64,000 nt of DNA from Portulaca oleracea (GCA_029582165.1 CM055875.1:9110001-9174000), one strand, 5' to 3'. Counted from the first letter of the stretch, positions 46,201-57,997 are shown. The notes: generated by a model not told the origin, from the sequence alone. Numbers and translations: made by a program.

Positions 46201-47210
46201 TAAAAGAACCCTAGAGGGGGGGGGGGGTGAATAGGTTTATGAAAATTTCTGCACAAATAATCACTTATAAAGGACGTTAGGTTCTTAATCTAACTAGATT
46301 AAGATTCAATATAATGCAGGAAAAAGATAAAGGACAATAAGCGTATACTGAACAACTTCCTTTATTATATTGAAACAGAATGAAGTAATACAACCTGAGA
46401 TGAATGTCCTTAGGTTGTACGCAGAACTGAGCGCCTTGCAGAGGACGCTTCTTATTTTATGAATAACAACACCCATCAAAATCACCCTTTGGTGTTTAAA
46501 CTCAATCGATCCTAAGTCCGTCTAGGAATCGATTTTACAAGTATCAATCAACCCTAAATCCGTTAAGGATTGATTACACTCAACTTCTCACAAACACAAC
46601 AACTTGCAAGAACACAAAATAGAAAACACTATTTTTATTTCGAACACCCGATTTCTTCCATAGAATCGTTGATCTCTTCCTTTCTCCAAGGCTTCTATTT
46701 ATGTTGCTGGTTGGGTGTAATGAGCCGTTGGAGAATTGTCTAAGATTGGATGCTTTTCTTCCTTCCATTCTTGATAGCTTCCTTAGATGGCGCCTTCCAT
46801 ATTTGATGCGGATTTTGGAAATCATATCTTCATGCAAGGCTTTCATGAAATAAGAAGGTAGCAATTAGTTAATCTAATTAGGAGAGGAATAAAATCCATA
46901 TTTGATGCGGATTCTGGAAATCATATCTTTATGCAAGGCTTTCCTGAAATAAGAAGGTAGCAATTAGTTAATCTAATTAGGAGAGGAATAAAATCCAAAT
47001 CTTTCCAGAATATACTCCTCATCACTTCCTTGATTTTGCCCCGTCCTGAGGTGAACGTCCTTGTGGTGCTGTGAGTGAACGTCCTTATGATGATCTAGGT
47101 GAATGTCCTTCTGCCTGCTTTGAGATCATATCTTTTTTGGCCATTCGAATTTTGGCTTTCATTCAAAATTAATTCAGTGCCAAGGTAAACGTCATTGAGG
47201 GGTTCTAACA
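46201..47210 (-). repeat. LTR 3 (terminal, 5' LTR in element orientation)
   Basis: Minus strand TGTTAGAACCCCTCAATGAC ... GGGTTCTTTTA. It carries more substitutions against LTRs 1 and 2 than they carry against each other (for example near 46606-46640, 46692-46706, 46813 and 47048-47190). Confidence 0.9.
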
Positions 47211-48255
47211 TGAACGTACAATCGAAGCAACATGCAAGCATACACCACCATCGACTACTCCACCACCATTGAAGATTCTACCCTCTTCAAATTCAATTGC
47301 AAAGTACCAAATCTCCACCGTCCAGATTGAAGGGATTCAAGGGCCAAGATGTGAGATCGAGGTAAGTATATCGAGTATAAATTGAAGGGAAGAGGCTATT
47401 TTGAAGTATGGTTAGTTTTAGGGGCAAGTGACAGCCCCCTCTCAAGGCCTCCATCTAGGGTTAGTTCTTATAAAGATTTTAGGTTTAGGTTTTTAGTTCT
47501 TATTGGGTAGGTATCATGAGAATAATCCCGCGAATGTATGGTCATTTATAACCTTGGGCGTTCAAGCCAACACCCGGGGGTTTATCTATTCTAATCTAGA
47601 AAAACACTGTAAGTAATTATTGTGAGGTTGGCAAGAGCATCTCAATGTTATCATGCGTGGATAGGAGTGTCTTCACAGGAAATTGACCTCAAAAGATGGT
47701 CCAAAAACACAATTGACCATGAAGGAAAGGAAGGACCAAGAGGGTCTAATTTGTGTGAAAAGAGGAGACCCATAAGAAACTGATTGGGCATGCTATTTGG
47801 ACATTATAGGTATCGAGTATTTGAGCATAGTCCTATAAAGTATAGGAAAGATAATAAAGAAAAGGAGCCAAGTCAAGACACTTGCATGCATGCACTCTAC
47901 ATACGCAAGATCACACATGCATCATCACATGTGAAAGACCCAACCTAAAGCATGCACGATTTACGTAAGAAAAATGCTGAGACATTAGTCATGCATGCCA
48001 TGGGAGCTACGTAAAAGCTACATGTGAGAAGCTACAAGAAGTCCTATGATCGAATCCGCACAAAATCATCAATTCACTGAAAACTCAAGTTAAGACATGC
48101 ATGCAATGTCCAAGTGCGAAAAGGGTATTTAGCACATGCATGTTTCACACTATCACCGACCAAGGATACATGGACGAAGTTGGGTTCATCCCCATCCTTT
48201 CTCCAAGGTCGATCGACCTTAAAGACGTTCACATCCCAAATTCACTTCCACACTA
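47211..48255. other. Non-coding sequence between the gag element and the gypsy remnant
   Basis: Begins with the TGAAC duplication and continues the leader-like sequence up to GAG/GTAAGT near 47360. Later parts contain an ATGCATGCA-rich stretch (47885-48100). No reading frame or element end was recognised. Confidence 0.45.
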
Positions 48256-49406
48256 CTACTGAGTACCAGGTTCACTGGTTGTCTTCTCTTGACAACTGGC
48301 TATGAAGTGATCCATAAATTGGTCCGAGATCTCTTGAAAGCAAGTGATACTTCCCTTAGGTAGGTTGTTGAACCACCTTTGAGTTACCCCCGTAAGAGTG
48401 GCAGGGAAGCAGCGACAGCCAGTCGCATCATCCATGTCTTGGATATACATCTGCGCTTTATAGACGACTACGTGGTCCTCCGGATCGATAGTCCTGCCAT
48501 AGAGTTGGATAGTGGGAAGCTTTAACTTGCGGGGACGCGGAGCCATCATGATGCCTTCACTAAAGGGGGTAGAGATAGTTAACAGCCCCGGCCTAGAGGT
48601 GGAACCAGTAAGCGGGATGGCGCTTGGGGGCGGACGAACAAACTCTTCTAAGGAGGCACTCTCTTCCGATCGTCCTCGGTGAGGGCTCGACCTTCCCCTG
48701 TTGTCATATTCCTGCCCCCTCATGCTGAATCGGTCTGTGCCCTGCCCCAGTAATTTTTTCCCACGGGAGTAGTTGGGGGAGCGATCCCTGGTCGTCGCCC
48801 TACTGCGCCTCCTTTTGGCGGCACCTTTTGCCTCGACACCTTGAGGGCATGCGCTCGGGTGGTGGAGCGTGTAAGAATTTGCTTCTGATTTATCAAAAGG
48901 ATGGGAGAGACTGCCTCGTGATGTTTCGAAGGCCTGGTACGCCGCAACATGCTTCCCCCGGCTACGCGGGAGGTTGTCTCTTGCTCATTGAACCACGCTG
49001 ATCTTCGACTGTGAGTAGTGTAGCGAGCCGAGCCTGTGACAAAGTGAGTCACATTATCCTTAGCCTTTTGTAAGGCCCTCCTTGCCTCAATGACTTCGCT
49101 CGCGTCACCCATGCCCATGGATGGTGCCAGAAGCTGCTCAACGACCAAAGGCTGTGAGGGGAGTGATCTAATGGGACGACCTCTCGAGCACGACAGGTCT
49201 TGCCTCTGAGAAATGCGATACTGGAAAACTGGAAGGGGCATGTGTTGCTCAAGGGTATTCTTCACTTGGTCCTGGACCCTCCTTATCATATCGTCTTGCA
49301 TTACATCAATGATGTTCCGTAGGGCTCCAATGGTAATGTAGGCCCGTGGTTGCTCGGACCGGTTACCAATGGATGGACGCAACGTGTCAGCTGAATCCTC
49401 TTCCAA
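48256..49406 (-). pseudogene. Ty3/gypsy gag remnant
   Basis: Two consecutive minus-strand frames. The upstream one (49406-48720) is a low-complexity N-terminal gag part with LRNIIDVMQDDMIRRVQDQV. The second (48723-48256) carries a gag core: LPTIQLYGRTIDPEDHVVVY, ATLTGVTQRWFNNLPKGSI and F-X3-F-type endings (FMDHFIASCQE). The frames overlap by four bases, pointing to a single frameshift. The rest of the polyprotein and the 3' LTR are missing. Confidence 0.75.
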
Positions 49407-49514
49407 GGGGTCATCTTGACGAACTTTTGGTACTTTCCCTTATCATTGTTCTGGTTTGTAGCCATCTTAGATCGACAGCGAGTTCCGCTTGCTACCATTA
49501 CTTGTCGTTCCTCC

Positions 49515-49529
49515 CCACAGACGGCGCCA
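49515..49529 (-). other. Primer binding site of the gypsy remnant
   Basis: Minus strand TGGCGCCGTCTGTGG, three bases from the LTR end. TGGCGCCGT-type sites are common in plant gypsy elements and differ from the initiator-Met site of the other two elements here. Confidence 0.7.
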
Positions 49530-49532
49530 ATC

Positions 49533-50624
49533 TGTTTTCGGAGAAACTAGGGTGAGATGAGTTAGAGGAATCAGGCTTACATGGATGGCAGCGAGATGGA
49601 TCTTCTTGGCGCTCCCCACCTGCAAAACAAAGCACACCCGGGTAGGGGTAGACATAACAGGTTAACCGCAACCGCATATGCGGTTAACCGCTTTTGAGGT
49701 TTTTGGATTTTGAAAACCTAAACCGCAACCGCAATATGCGGTTAACCTAAACCAAACCTCGAATGGATTTTGAAATCTGGAAACCTAAACCAAACCTCGA
49801 AACCGCAATTTAGAAGCGTTGTCGGTTAACGACTTTTAAAATCTGAAAATTTACCCGGTTAACATACACAGTTTATGATTAACCGATTTCCTGGAAATTT
49901 ACAATAACATTTATGCAAATAAATGCAATCATATTACTAATAAATTCATATTCCGATACGACGATATGCGGTTAAATTAAATTCATATTACTAATAAATT
50001 CATTTTTTTCAACTTAATTAAGAGCGGTTAACCGCGGTTAATCGTTTTATGAAAATCCAAAACCTAAACCTAAACCGCTTATAGCGGTTTGGTTAACCTA
50101 AACCGCTTTTATGCAAAATCAATTCGGTTAACCGCATTTTGCGGTTTGGTTTATGCGATTTTGCGGTTTAGGTTTATGGTGCCCACCCCTACACCCGGGG
50201 GATTTTGCCCGGGGAAAGCCCCTCTGACGCTCAAGTTAGCACGTCGCTCGAGGAAGTTAATAGACAGTAGAGAAGAGTATTTAGGGAGTATTTCGAGGTG
50301 AAGTGAAGTGAAATTCTAGTGACTAGGAGGGAGATGAGATATTGCCTTGGGAGGAGAGAATGTGGTTATTTTTTATGTCTTGTCAAATCAAAGGAATAGT
50401 AGTTTTATTTATAGGAGGAGTTAACGAAGAGGTTGAGGGTGAGTCAACCAAGAGGTATAGAAGAGAGAGAGAGGGAGAGAGAGTTGGGCCTTTTTAAGCC
50501 CATTACCATAATTGGATTTCCCCTTATGATCAAGCCCAGTTAACTTTATATGACCTGTCATGCTAAGTTGGAAAGTGATCCAATCTGTTGTCTGATGTAG
50601 CAGAAGTAGTATTTTTACCACATC
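49533..50624 (-). repeat. 5' LTR of the gypsy remnant, interrupted by a MITE
   Basis: Minus strand from TGTGGTAAAAATACTAC (or TGATGTGG two bases earlier) to CCGAAAACA. Without the inserted 549-bp MITE and its 8-bp duplication the LTR would be about 535 bp. No partner LTR is present in the window. Confidence 0.65.
49643..50191. mobile_element. hAT-type MITE with perfect 8-bp TSD
   Basis: Starts TAGGGGTAGACA and ends TGCCCACCCCTA, hAT-like TIRs. The 8-bp duplication CACCCGGG flanks it exactly (49635-49642 and 50192-50199). The interior is packed with GCGGTTAACCGC-like palindromic words (CCTAAACCGC, GGTTAACC). Non-coding. Confidence 0.93.
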
Positions 50625-51244
50625 ACATACCAATTTTGAATAGTATTACTTTTAAATTAGTACCATTCTAATATCAACATGTAATAAGTATTAAACAAAT
50701 AACTAAATCAAATAAAAAGTTGTCGAAATGCATCTTAAATAAAATTCTATTACAATAAATTTTCATAAAATAAAAATTACATTAGAAACTATTCGCAAAA
50801 CAGTGAAATAGAAAAGTGAAACAAGGTAACATAGATTATCACACATATTTTCTTTATAGGAATTGCACATAAAATTGGAGTTGAACAAATATTAAGTATC
50901 ATTACAAAGTAAAGCTAACTAAAAGATATCACCAAACCAATAAATAAAAGAAATATAACAAAATTTGAATATAAAATAAAAATAACTAAAATTCTTTTAA
51001 TAGGTAAATAATAGAAATATTGATATTAGAGTGTTGAAATATTTTTTGTCGGATTCATAAATTTTGATCGGAAAGAAATAAAAAGATACAAAAAAAAAAA
51101 GAATATGACAAATTATGAAAATAATAATCACTATTTTATAATACCAAACTAAAAATTAGTAGTTACCGTTTATTAGAATTATGACTAATACGTTGCATCG
51201 AAAAATAATTATGATTAAATACGTTTTCTTAAATTGTTGGTGTC
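50625..51244. other. AT-rich sequence, nothing identified
   Basis: Very AT-rich; no ORF, RNA gene or terminal repeat seen. Confidence 0.5.
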
Positions 51245-53116
51245 GGAAGGCCTGTCGGCGCTTATTAGTCATAAATGTACAACAGGGAGACTTTACGGGA
51301 TTTAGATATGCAGACGAGCACTAGTGATCTCTCACTTGTTATTCGCTGACAACAGCCTGCTCTTCATGAGAGCAAGTGTTGCTGAAGCTAGACGGCTAAA
51401 GGAGATTTTGAGACATTACGAACAAGCATCAGGACAATAGATTAATCTGGAGAAGTCGGAAGTGGTGTTTAGTACGAATGTGGCGGACGATAAATAACAA
51501 GAAATCAGGGAGTAACTGGGAATGAGGGAGATGGAGCAGGCAAAGAAATACCTGGGACTGCCGTTATGTTTAGGCCGATCAAAGAAGTTACTATTTGAGC
51601 AAGTCAGGGAGAAGGTGTGGGGAAAGGTGAGAGGATGGAAGGAGAACTTACTCTCCCAAGCGGGCCACGAGGTGCTCATAAAGGCGGTTCTACAAGTTAT
51701 CCCGCCATACGCAATGGGCATCTTCCTGTTCCCGACCTCCTTTTGTGCTGAGTTAACGAGCATGGTTAGTAGATTTTGGTTGGGGGGGGGGAGGGAACCA
51801 GGAGAAGCGGAGCATTCACTAGGTAGCCTGGGAGGAAATGTTCCAAAGCAAGACGAGGGGCCTTGAGTTTCGGGATTTCAGGGATTTCAATAAGGTGATG
51901 CTAGCAAGGCAAGTATGGTGGCTACTCACTGATCCAGAATCTACGGTGGCCAGGCTTATGAAGGCTAAATATTACCCAAGAACTAGCGTATTGGAGGCAA
52001 AACGGGTTCCAAGGGAAAGTTTTGTTTAGAGAAGTTTGATGGCGCGCAAAGATTTGATTTTAAACGGAATTGGATGGACGGTAGGGGATGGAAAAACAAT
52101 CAAGGTATAGGGGGATCGGTGGCAGGACTGGACGGTGAATCAGATAATGGTTGAAAATGAGCAGAGATGGGATGAGGGGAAGGTGAGAGCCCTGTTCAAT
52201 AGGGAGATAGTGGAGCAGATTCTGTCGATCTACCTAAGCCGAGACAACTAGCAGATAGGCCTAGGTGGCTCTCTACTAGATCGCGCGCATATGAAGTGAA
52301 ATCTGGTTACCATTTAGCACGCCATCTTGAGGCTGCTACGTCATCTATAGGCGGAGGAGTGACGAAGGAATGGCAGAGGATTTGGAAAGCCAAAGTCCAC
52401 CCGAGGATTAAGACTTTTGTATGGCGTCTGAAACGAAATATTCTTCCGACATGGAGAATGCTCTACCAGGATAAATGCACCCAAGACGCTAGCTGCAAGA
52501 TTTGTGGGGAGAACTAGGAGGATTTGCACCATGTATTCCTGGGATGCTCATGGGTAACCAAGGTGTGGGAGAAGCTTCACCTAGAGGAGATCACTAAGCT
52601 TCAGGGACAAAGCGCCCGAGAGTGGCTGACGCAGATCGGGGAGACACTGGGAGTAGGGAAGATGGAATTGTGCATGTACGGGTTGTGTAGCATTTGGTGG
52701 GCCCGAAATGATAGGGTCCATGGTAATCGGGTGATAGATGAAGGCTATGTAGCAGAGAGAGCAGCAAGAGCAGCTATGGAGTTCATTTCCGCCATGGATA
52801 AAGAAACTATATTAGGGAATGGAGAAGAGGAAAAGTCAGGAGGAGGGGTCGAGATGGGAATCTTGTGAGATGTGACGGTCTGTGAACGATTTGTTAGGAT
52901 AGGAGTGGGTTGCGTGGCTAGATCGGAGAACAGTACAGTAGTGTGGAAAGCGCGAACAAGACTCGCTCAAATTTGCTCGCCAGAGATGGTGAAGATGACG
53001 ACCATAAAACAGGGGATGGAATTGGCAAGAACAAATGGGATGGTGGATTTCATGGTGTGGACGGATGCGCTGCAGGTGGTGCAGAAGCTCAAGAAGGGGG
53101 AAGATAGTTGGGGACC
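51245..53116 (+). pseudogene. 5'-truncated LINE ORF2, left part
   Basis: Begins inside RT (EGLSALISHK), reaching HLLFADNSLLF, where the catalytic FADD is changed to FADN. Conserved C-terminal RT words follow (AKKYLGLPLCLGRSKK, KVWGKVRGWKENLLSQAG, VIPPYAMGIFLFP), then the linker region and a zinc-binding segment (FVWRLKRNILPT, CKICGE, LHHVFLGC). An RNase H-like domain (GMELARTNGMVDFMVWTDAL) starts at about 52880. At least five in-frame stops or shifts are present, and the 3' part is split off by the gypsy element at 53117. Confidence 0.85.
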
Positions 53117-53821
53117 TGATGCATAATGGATCACAAGACAACCAAAATGCCAAGAAAGAACACGGATCAAAAACACAAGTAAGAACTTGCAAGAGATGAA
53201 TCAGATAAGGACCTTTACAATGAACTGAACAGCGGAAACTTGATAGAATTGAGCTTCGAAACTCCTCGGATTGATACAGCCACACCACAATCTTCAAGAG
53301 CTCCTACTCCTCCTTTACACCACCCAAGAATGCTCAATCTTGGATTAGAAGAGAAGATTTCACACGAAAAACCTAAAGGCAATTCGTTTTCTAGCCAAAA
53401 CTAGAGAGAAAACAACACATTGTGTTTGTATTTGATTTATTGAATATGAGATAATTGTGTTTACAAGAGACCCAAGAGGTCTATTTATAGGAATAGGAAA
53501 ACCCCTCTCTAAAGACACGTCACTCCAACAAGGCCAGCAAGGCCGCGTTACCCTGACAAGGCCCTTTAGGCGACACTACCCGACAAGGCCCTTTAAGCGA
53601 CACTTACAACAAAGGCCCTTTTAAAGAAAATACAAACCAAAAATGTACATAAGGAATAACCCTTCCACATAGCTAAATGAACTTCAAGACTCTTGAGATA
53701 AGGAGCTCAAAAGTCCCTTAGTTTTGAAAATATTCGCGATGTAACCACTCGAAACAATCCGCAGCAGACTGATAAGTCCTTTAGGGCTTCCTCCTGATGC
53801 ATAGAAGTATGATATGCATCA
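53117..53821 (-). repeat. 3' LTR of the gypsy element
   Basis: Left LTR. Contains GGCCCTTTAGGCGACACT and a near repeat GGCCCTTTAAGCGACACT. The pol frame extends about 115 nt into it. Confidence 0.94.
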
Positions 53822-55857
53822 TTCTCCCTTTCTTGAAAAGAATTTGCCCTCAAACTTGGAATTTCTTCATCTTCATTATAATAGGGCTTAAGATCACACA
53901 CATTGAAAGTACAACTTCCTTCATACTCATCTTCCATCTTCAAACGATAAGCGTTATCACCAAGTCTTTCTAAGACCTCATAAGGACCTTCACCTCTCGG
54001 TTTCAATTTCCCTTTTCTCTTACTTGGAAATCTCTCTTTCTTCAAGTGTAACCACACTAAATCTCCAGGATTGAATATAACTTTCTTCCTCTTTTGATTC
54101 ACTTTCTCTTCAACCTTTTGAGTATATCTCTTAATCTTCTCACGAACTTCCTCATGCAACTTCTTAATTTCATCAAAATATAAAGTAGCAACTTTCGTAG
54201 CATCATATGTAGTGTTGCAAGGTACAAAATGAGCCATCTTTGAAAATCGATCTACAACCACCATAATAGAATCTTTACCTCTTTGAGTTCTAGGTAGACC
54301 CACAATGAAGTCTAAACTCACATCTTCCCAAGGGTGATATGGAATAGGTAGCGGTGTATATAAGCCTTGTGGTAACACATGTGACTTGGCAAGGTTGCAA
54401 GTACCACATCTCTTCACAATATGCTCAACATCCTTCACCATGCTAGGCCAAAAATAATAATCTCTCAACATCAAATAAGTCTTCTCTATACCAAAATGAC
54501 CCGCCAAAGCACCTTCATGGACTTCTTGAATCAACAATTCGCGCAATGAGGTCCTTGGTATACATAATTGATTTCCTTTGAATAAGAAACCATCTTCAAT
54601 ATGAAACATTTCATGAGGATGTTTCTTTGACAACTCATATACTTCTTTGAAATCTTGATCATCTTGATATAAATCCTTAATATGTCCAAATCCAGCAACG
54701 TTAGAATCAAGAACATATGTAAGTAAGTACCTTCTCGATAGAGCATCGGCGCCCTTATTCAAATGCCCGGCCTTATGCTTGATCACAAACTGAAAAGCTT
54801 GCATAAATTCAACCCATTTTGCATGTCGTGGGTTAAGCTTGTGTTGGCCTTGGATAAACTTGAGGGCTTCATGATCACTATGTAGAATAAACTCTCCACT
54901 TAGTAGATAATGCCTCCAATGCTCAAGAGCTCTTATAATGGCATAGAACTCCTTGTCATATGTACTAAACTTCCTTTTGGCATCATTCAACTTCTCGCTA
55001 AAGTAGGCTATTGGCCTTCCCTCTTGTGTAAGGACAGCACCAATGCCAACTCCACTAGCATCCACTTCTACTTCAAATACTTTGTCAAAACAAGGCAAGG
55101 CTAGAAGAGGTGCATTACATAACTTCTCTTTGATACCTTCAAACGCCAATTGAGCGTTTTTATTCCATGTAAACTCCCTTTGCTTCAACAACTCAGTCAT
55201 AGGAGCCAAAATAGTGGAGAAATTCTTGATAAACCTTCTATAAAATGAAGCTAATCCATGAAATGATCGTACCTCATGTATACTCGTTGGTGTTGGCCAT
55301 TCTTGGATAGCTTTGACCTTTCCTTTGTCTACTTGAATCCCATTTTTGGAGAGCACATATCCAAGGAAGATGACCTTGGGTGAGAAGAATGAGCACTTCT
55401 CCAAGTTGGCGTAGAGCTTTTCTTTCTCCAAGATATACAAAACTAGCTCTAAATGCTTTACATGATCAATCTCACTTCTACTATATACAAGTATGTCATC
55501 AAAATATACAACAACACACTTTCCAATCAAAGGTTTCAATACATGATTCATTAACCTCATGAAAGTAGAAGGAGCATTTGTTAGACCAAAGGGCATTACT
55601 AACCATTCATATAAGCCTTCTTTGGTTTTGAAAGCCGTTTTCCATTCATCTCCTTCACATATGCGAATTTGATGATATCCACTCTTCAAATCGATCTTTG
55701 AAAGCACAATACTTCCATAAAGTTCATCAAGAAGGTCCTCGGGCGTGGAATGGGAAACGATATTTGATGGTGATTTTGTTGATGGACCTACAATCCATGC
55801 ATACGTTGGGTACCATCTTTCTTTGAAACAAGTAACACTAGGGCGGCATGGACTCAT
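53707..55857 (-). pseudogene. Gypsy pol: RT, RNase H and deleted integrase
   Basis: A 716-codon minus-strand frame. After about 40 out-of-frame residues the RT runs from DLLDELYG through KIDLKSGYHQIR, MPFGLTNAPSTFM and the catalytic YFDD (residues about 118-121). RNase H follows (VEVDASGVGIGAVL, ALEHWRHYL, LHSDHEAL), then the integrase HHCC finger (GHFGIEKTY..., CGTC) and DFIVGLP, MVVVDRFSKMAHF. Near 54170 the sequence jumps in frame from TLYFDEI to LHEEVREKIK, so the part with the second Asp and the Glu of the DDE core is missing. The C-terminal part (VWLHLKKERFP..., GPYEVLERLGDNAY) is intact. The N-terminal RT block is frameshifted at about 55745 and again at about 55860-55905. Confidence 0.88.
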
Positions 55858-55907
55858 GCTCGGACGAATAAGGCCCTTTTAGTAGCTCAAAGACTTGCCT
55901 TTGAACC

Positions 55908-57746
55908 TCATGGGATTCCTTGGGGTTCATTCGGTGAAACTTGCTTATTTGGTAATGTAGTTCCCGGAATGAGATCAATCTTGTGTTCAATGTCCCTTCT
56001 TGTTGGCAATCCTTGGGGCATTTCTTTTGGAAACAAATGACCAAACCTCCTCATCAAGGGTGAGAGCTGTGGATGATCCTTGGTTGGGGAAGCTTGTTCT
56101 TCTTGGATATTCGCCAATATCAACTCTTTTTGCTCATAGAATTCATGTTGTTCCGCCTTTAGTAAAGATACAATGTTAGTCTCCTTTTCTTTCTCTTTTG
56201 TTGGTGGAGGCGAATAGAAGAAGAGCGATGGAGCCAATGTAATCTTCTTCTTGTTGATGACGAATGAGTAGGTATTCAATCTTCCATCATGAGTGACATA
56301 CCTATCAAAAAGCCACGGTCTACCAAACAAAATATGACAAGCATCCATGGGTATTACATCACACCATACATCATCTTTATAATTCTTCCCAATGGACAAT
56401 GAGACTAATACACGTTTATCAACTCTAATGCCCTTCCCATGGCTTAACCATTGAATATTATAAGGGGATGGGTGAGGACTTACATCCAAATTCAACTTTT
56501 CTATCATTGTAGTAGAGGTGGCATTAGTACAACTACCTCCATCAATTATAAGAGAGCATACCTTTCCTTGAACGGTACACCTAGTATGGAATATGTTCTC
56601 TCGTTGCTCCTTGTCATTTGGGGTAGAAGCCACACTTAACGCCCTTCTAAGCACCAACAATTCGCCTTCATCCGCTTGCTCAACCTCCTCATCATTATCC
56701 TCCTCATTTTCGGCAAGCTCACAAGGTTCCACTTCAAGATCACTTTCATACAAGCTTGGTTCAACAAACAAAGCACTTTGATATTCAACAAGAGAGACCG
56801 TACGCTTGTTAGGACATTCGGATGCTATATGACCCAAACCTTGGCACCTAAAACATCTTCTTGGTGGTAATGTCCTTTGTTCTTGGACTTGGGTTTTGGG
56901 TGGGGGATTTTGTGGCTGGTTTAATGTGGGTTTGGCGTTGGGTTTAAGGGAGGATGGGGGCTGATTTTGTGGAGCTTTTGATTGTGTTTGGGGATAAGGA
57001 CGTTGGGTATAGGGTTTGGATGTGTTTGGGAACGTCCTTTGCGGTTCCTTGGCTCTTTCTTTTCTTTGCCTTTCCACTTTCATAGCCAAGTTACTTAGCT
57101 CATCAAGAGATTCATATGAATGTAATTCAACTATATGACGTATCCAATCATTCAAACCAATCAAGTAACGTACCAGAATTTGTGGTTCCTTTTCCTTGAG
57201 ATCACAACGCCAAAGGAGATGTTCAAACTCCCTTGTGTATTCTTCCACCGATTTAGAGCCTTGGACAAGCTTTTGCAACTTGTAGTAGTTGTCTTCAACG
57301 TATGATTGGGGTAGGAATTTGCTTTGTAATTTGGACTTCATCTTCTCCCATGAACGAATCTTGTCCTTCCCCTTTGCTTGGCGCTTCTTTTGCAAGTTAG
57401 TCCACCAAATACTAGCATGCTTTCTTAATTTCAAGGCCACATACTTCACTTTGAGCTCATCACTACAATCTTTCAACTCAAAAACACGTTCAACCGTGTG
57501 TATCCAATCAAGATAATCTTCTACATTCAAACTACCATCAAATTCAGGGACTTCGACTTTAAAATCCAAACGTTCATGCCTTTTAGACTTCGAACTACCT
57601 TCACCATGTGACGAGACATCATCACGTATGGATCCTTCACGTAGCATTTTGTTTTCTTCCATTTGTTTACCCAATTGCACACGCAAAAATGCTATTTGTT
57701 GCTCAAGTTCATAAACCTCATTTGATTTGGATTCATCGTTTGCCAT
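55908..57746 (-). CDS. Gypsy gag-protease polyprotein
   Basis: A 612-codon frame starting MANDESKSNEVYE. A short coiled-coil-like N-terminus (residues about 10-40) is followed by a Retrotrans_gag-type region at about 60-225 (FDGSLNVEDYLDWIHTVERV, KFLPQSYVEDNYYKLQ), a Pro/Gln-rich linker and a CX2CX4HX4C knuckle at 298-311. The protease region at about 390-480 has IIDGGSC where an Asp-Ser/Thr-Gly triad is expected, so activity is doubtful. The frame ends shortly after the LFPKEMPQGLP segment that leads into RT, and a frameshift separates it from pol. Gag itself is open and could still be made. Confidence 0.88.
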   Translation of the reverse strand: MANDESKSNEVYELEQQIAFLRVQLGKQMEENKMLREGSIRDDVSSHGEGSSKSKRHERLDFKVEVPEFDGSLNVEDYLDWIHTVERVFELKDCSDELKVKYVALKLRKHASIWWTNLQKKRQAKGKDKIRSWEKMKSKLQSKFLPQSYVEDNYYKLQKLVQGSKSVEEYTREFEHLLWRCDLKEKEPQILVRYLIGLNDWIRHIVELHSYESLDELSNLAMKVERQRKERAKEPQRTFPNTSKPYTQRPYPQTQSKAPQNQPPSSLKPNAKPTLNQPQNPPPKTQVQEQRTLPPRRCFRCQGLGHIASECPNKRTVSLVEYQSALFVEPSLYESDLEVEPCELAENEEDNDEEVEQADEGELLVLRRALSVASTPNDKEQRENIFHTRCTVQGKVCSLIIDGGSCTNATSTTMIEKLNLDVSPHPSPYNIQWLSHGKGIRVDKRVLVSLSIGKNYKDDVWCDVIPMDACHILFGRPWLFDRYVTHDGRLNTYSFVINKKKITLAPSLFFYSPPPTKEKEKETNIVSLLKAEQHEFYEQKELILANIQEEQASPTKDHPQLSPLMRRFGHLFPKEMPQGLPTRRDIEHKIDLIPGTTLPNKQVSPNEPQGIP

Positions 57747-57997
57747 TAGAAATCAACTTGATGTCATATGACTCACGAGGGAAAGGGACGGATTTGGGCT
57801 TAGGTATGTGTTTAGGACGAGGGTTCTTTGTGGAGCTATGGGTTCTTTATGAGTTCTTGATGAGTTCTTGATGGGTTCTTGATGAGTTCTTGGAAGAACT
57901 ATCAAGGGGGCGTGTATAATATGGGGGTTTATGCGATTTTGTGACAAAACAAGGTCCAAGATTCATGCAAGAAACAAAGGCGATTCATCTAAACATA
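57747..57997 (-). other. Gypsy leader between primer site and gag
   Basis: Short untranslated leader with four copies of a 12-bp unit (GAGTTCTTGATG and variants) at about 57850-57897. No feature beyond this. Confidence 0.6.

Larger units (their letters stand above)
39926..47210 (-). mobile_element. Tandem gag-only copia-type element: LTR-gag-LTR-gag-LTR
   Basis: Minus-strand orientation. Three LTRs of about 1.01 kb (39926-40933, 43061-44069, 46201-47210) alternate with two internal regions of about 2.13 kb. A 5-bp duplication TGAAC (39921-39925 and 47211-47215) surrounds the whole array, so it behaves as one insertion later or simultaneously duplicated. Each internal region has a Met-initiator-tRNA primer site, a gag frame with a zinc knuckle, and a polypurine-like AAAAAGGTGGAGAT before the next LTR. 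Protease, integrase and RT are absent. This matches the idea of TR-GAG non-autonomous elements. The two halves are almost identical, so the event is recent or an assembly artefact. Confidence 0.9.
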
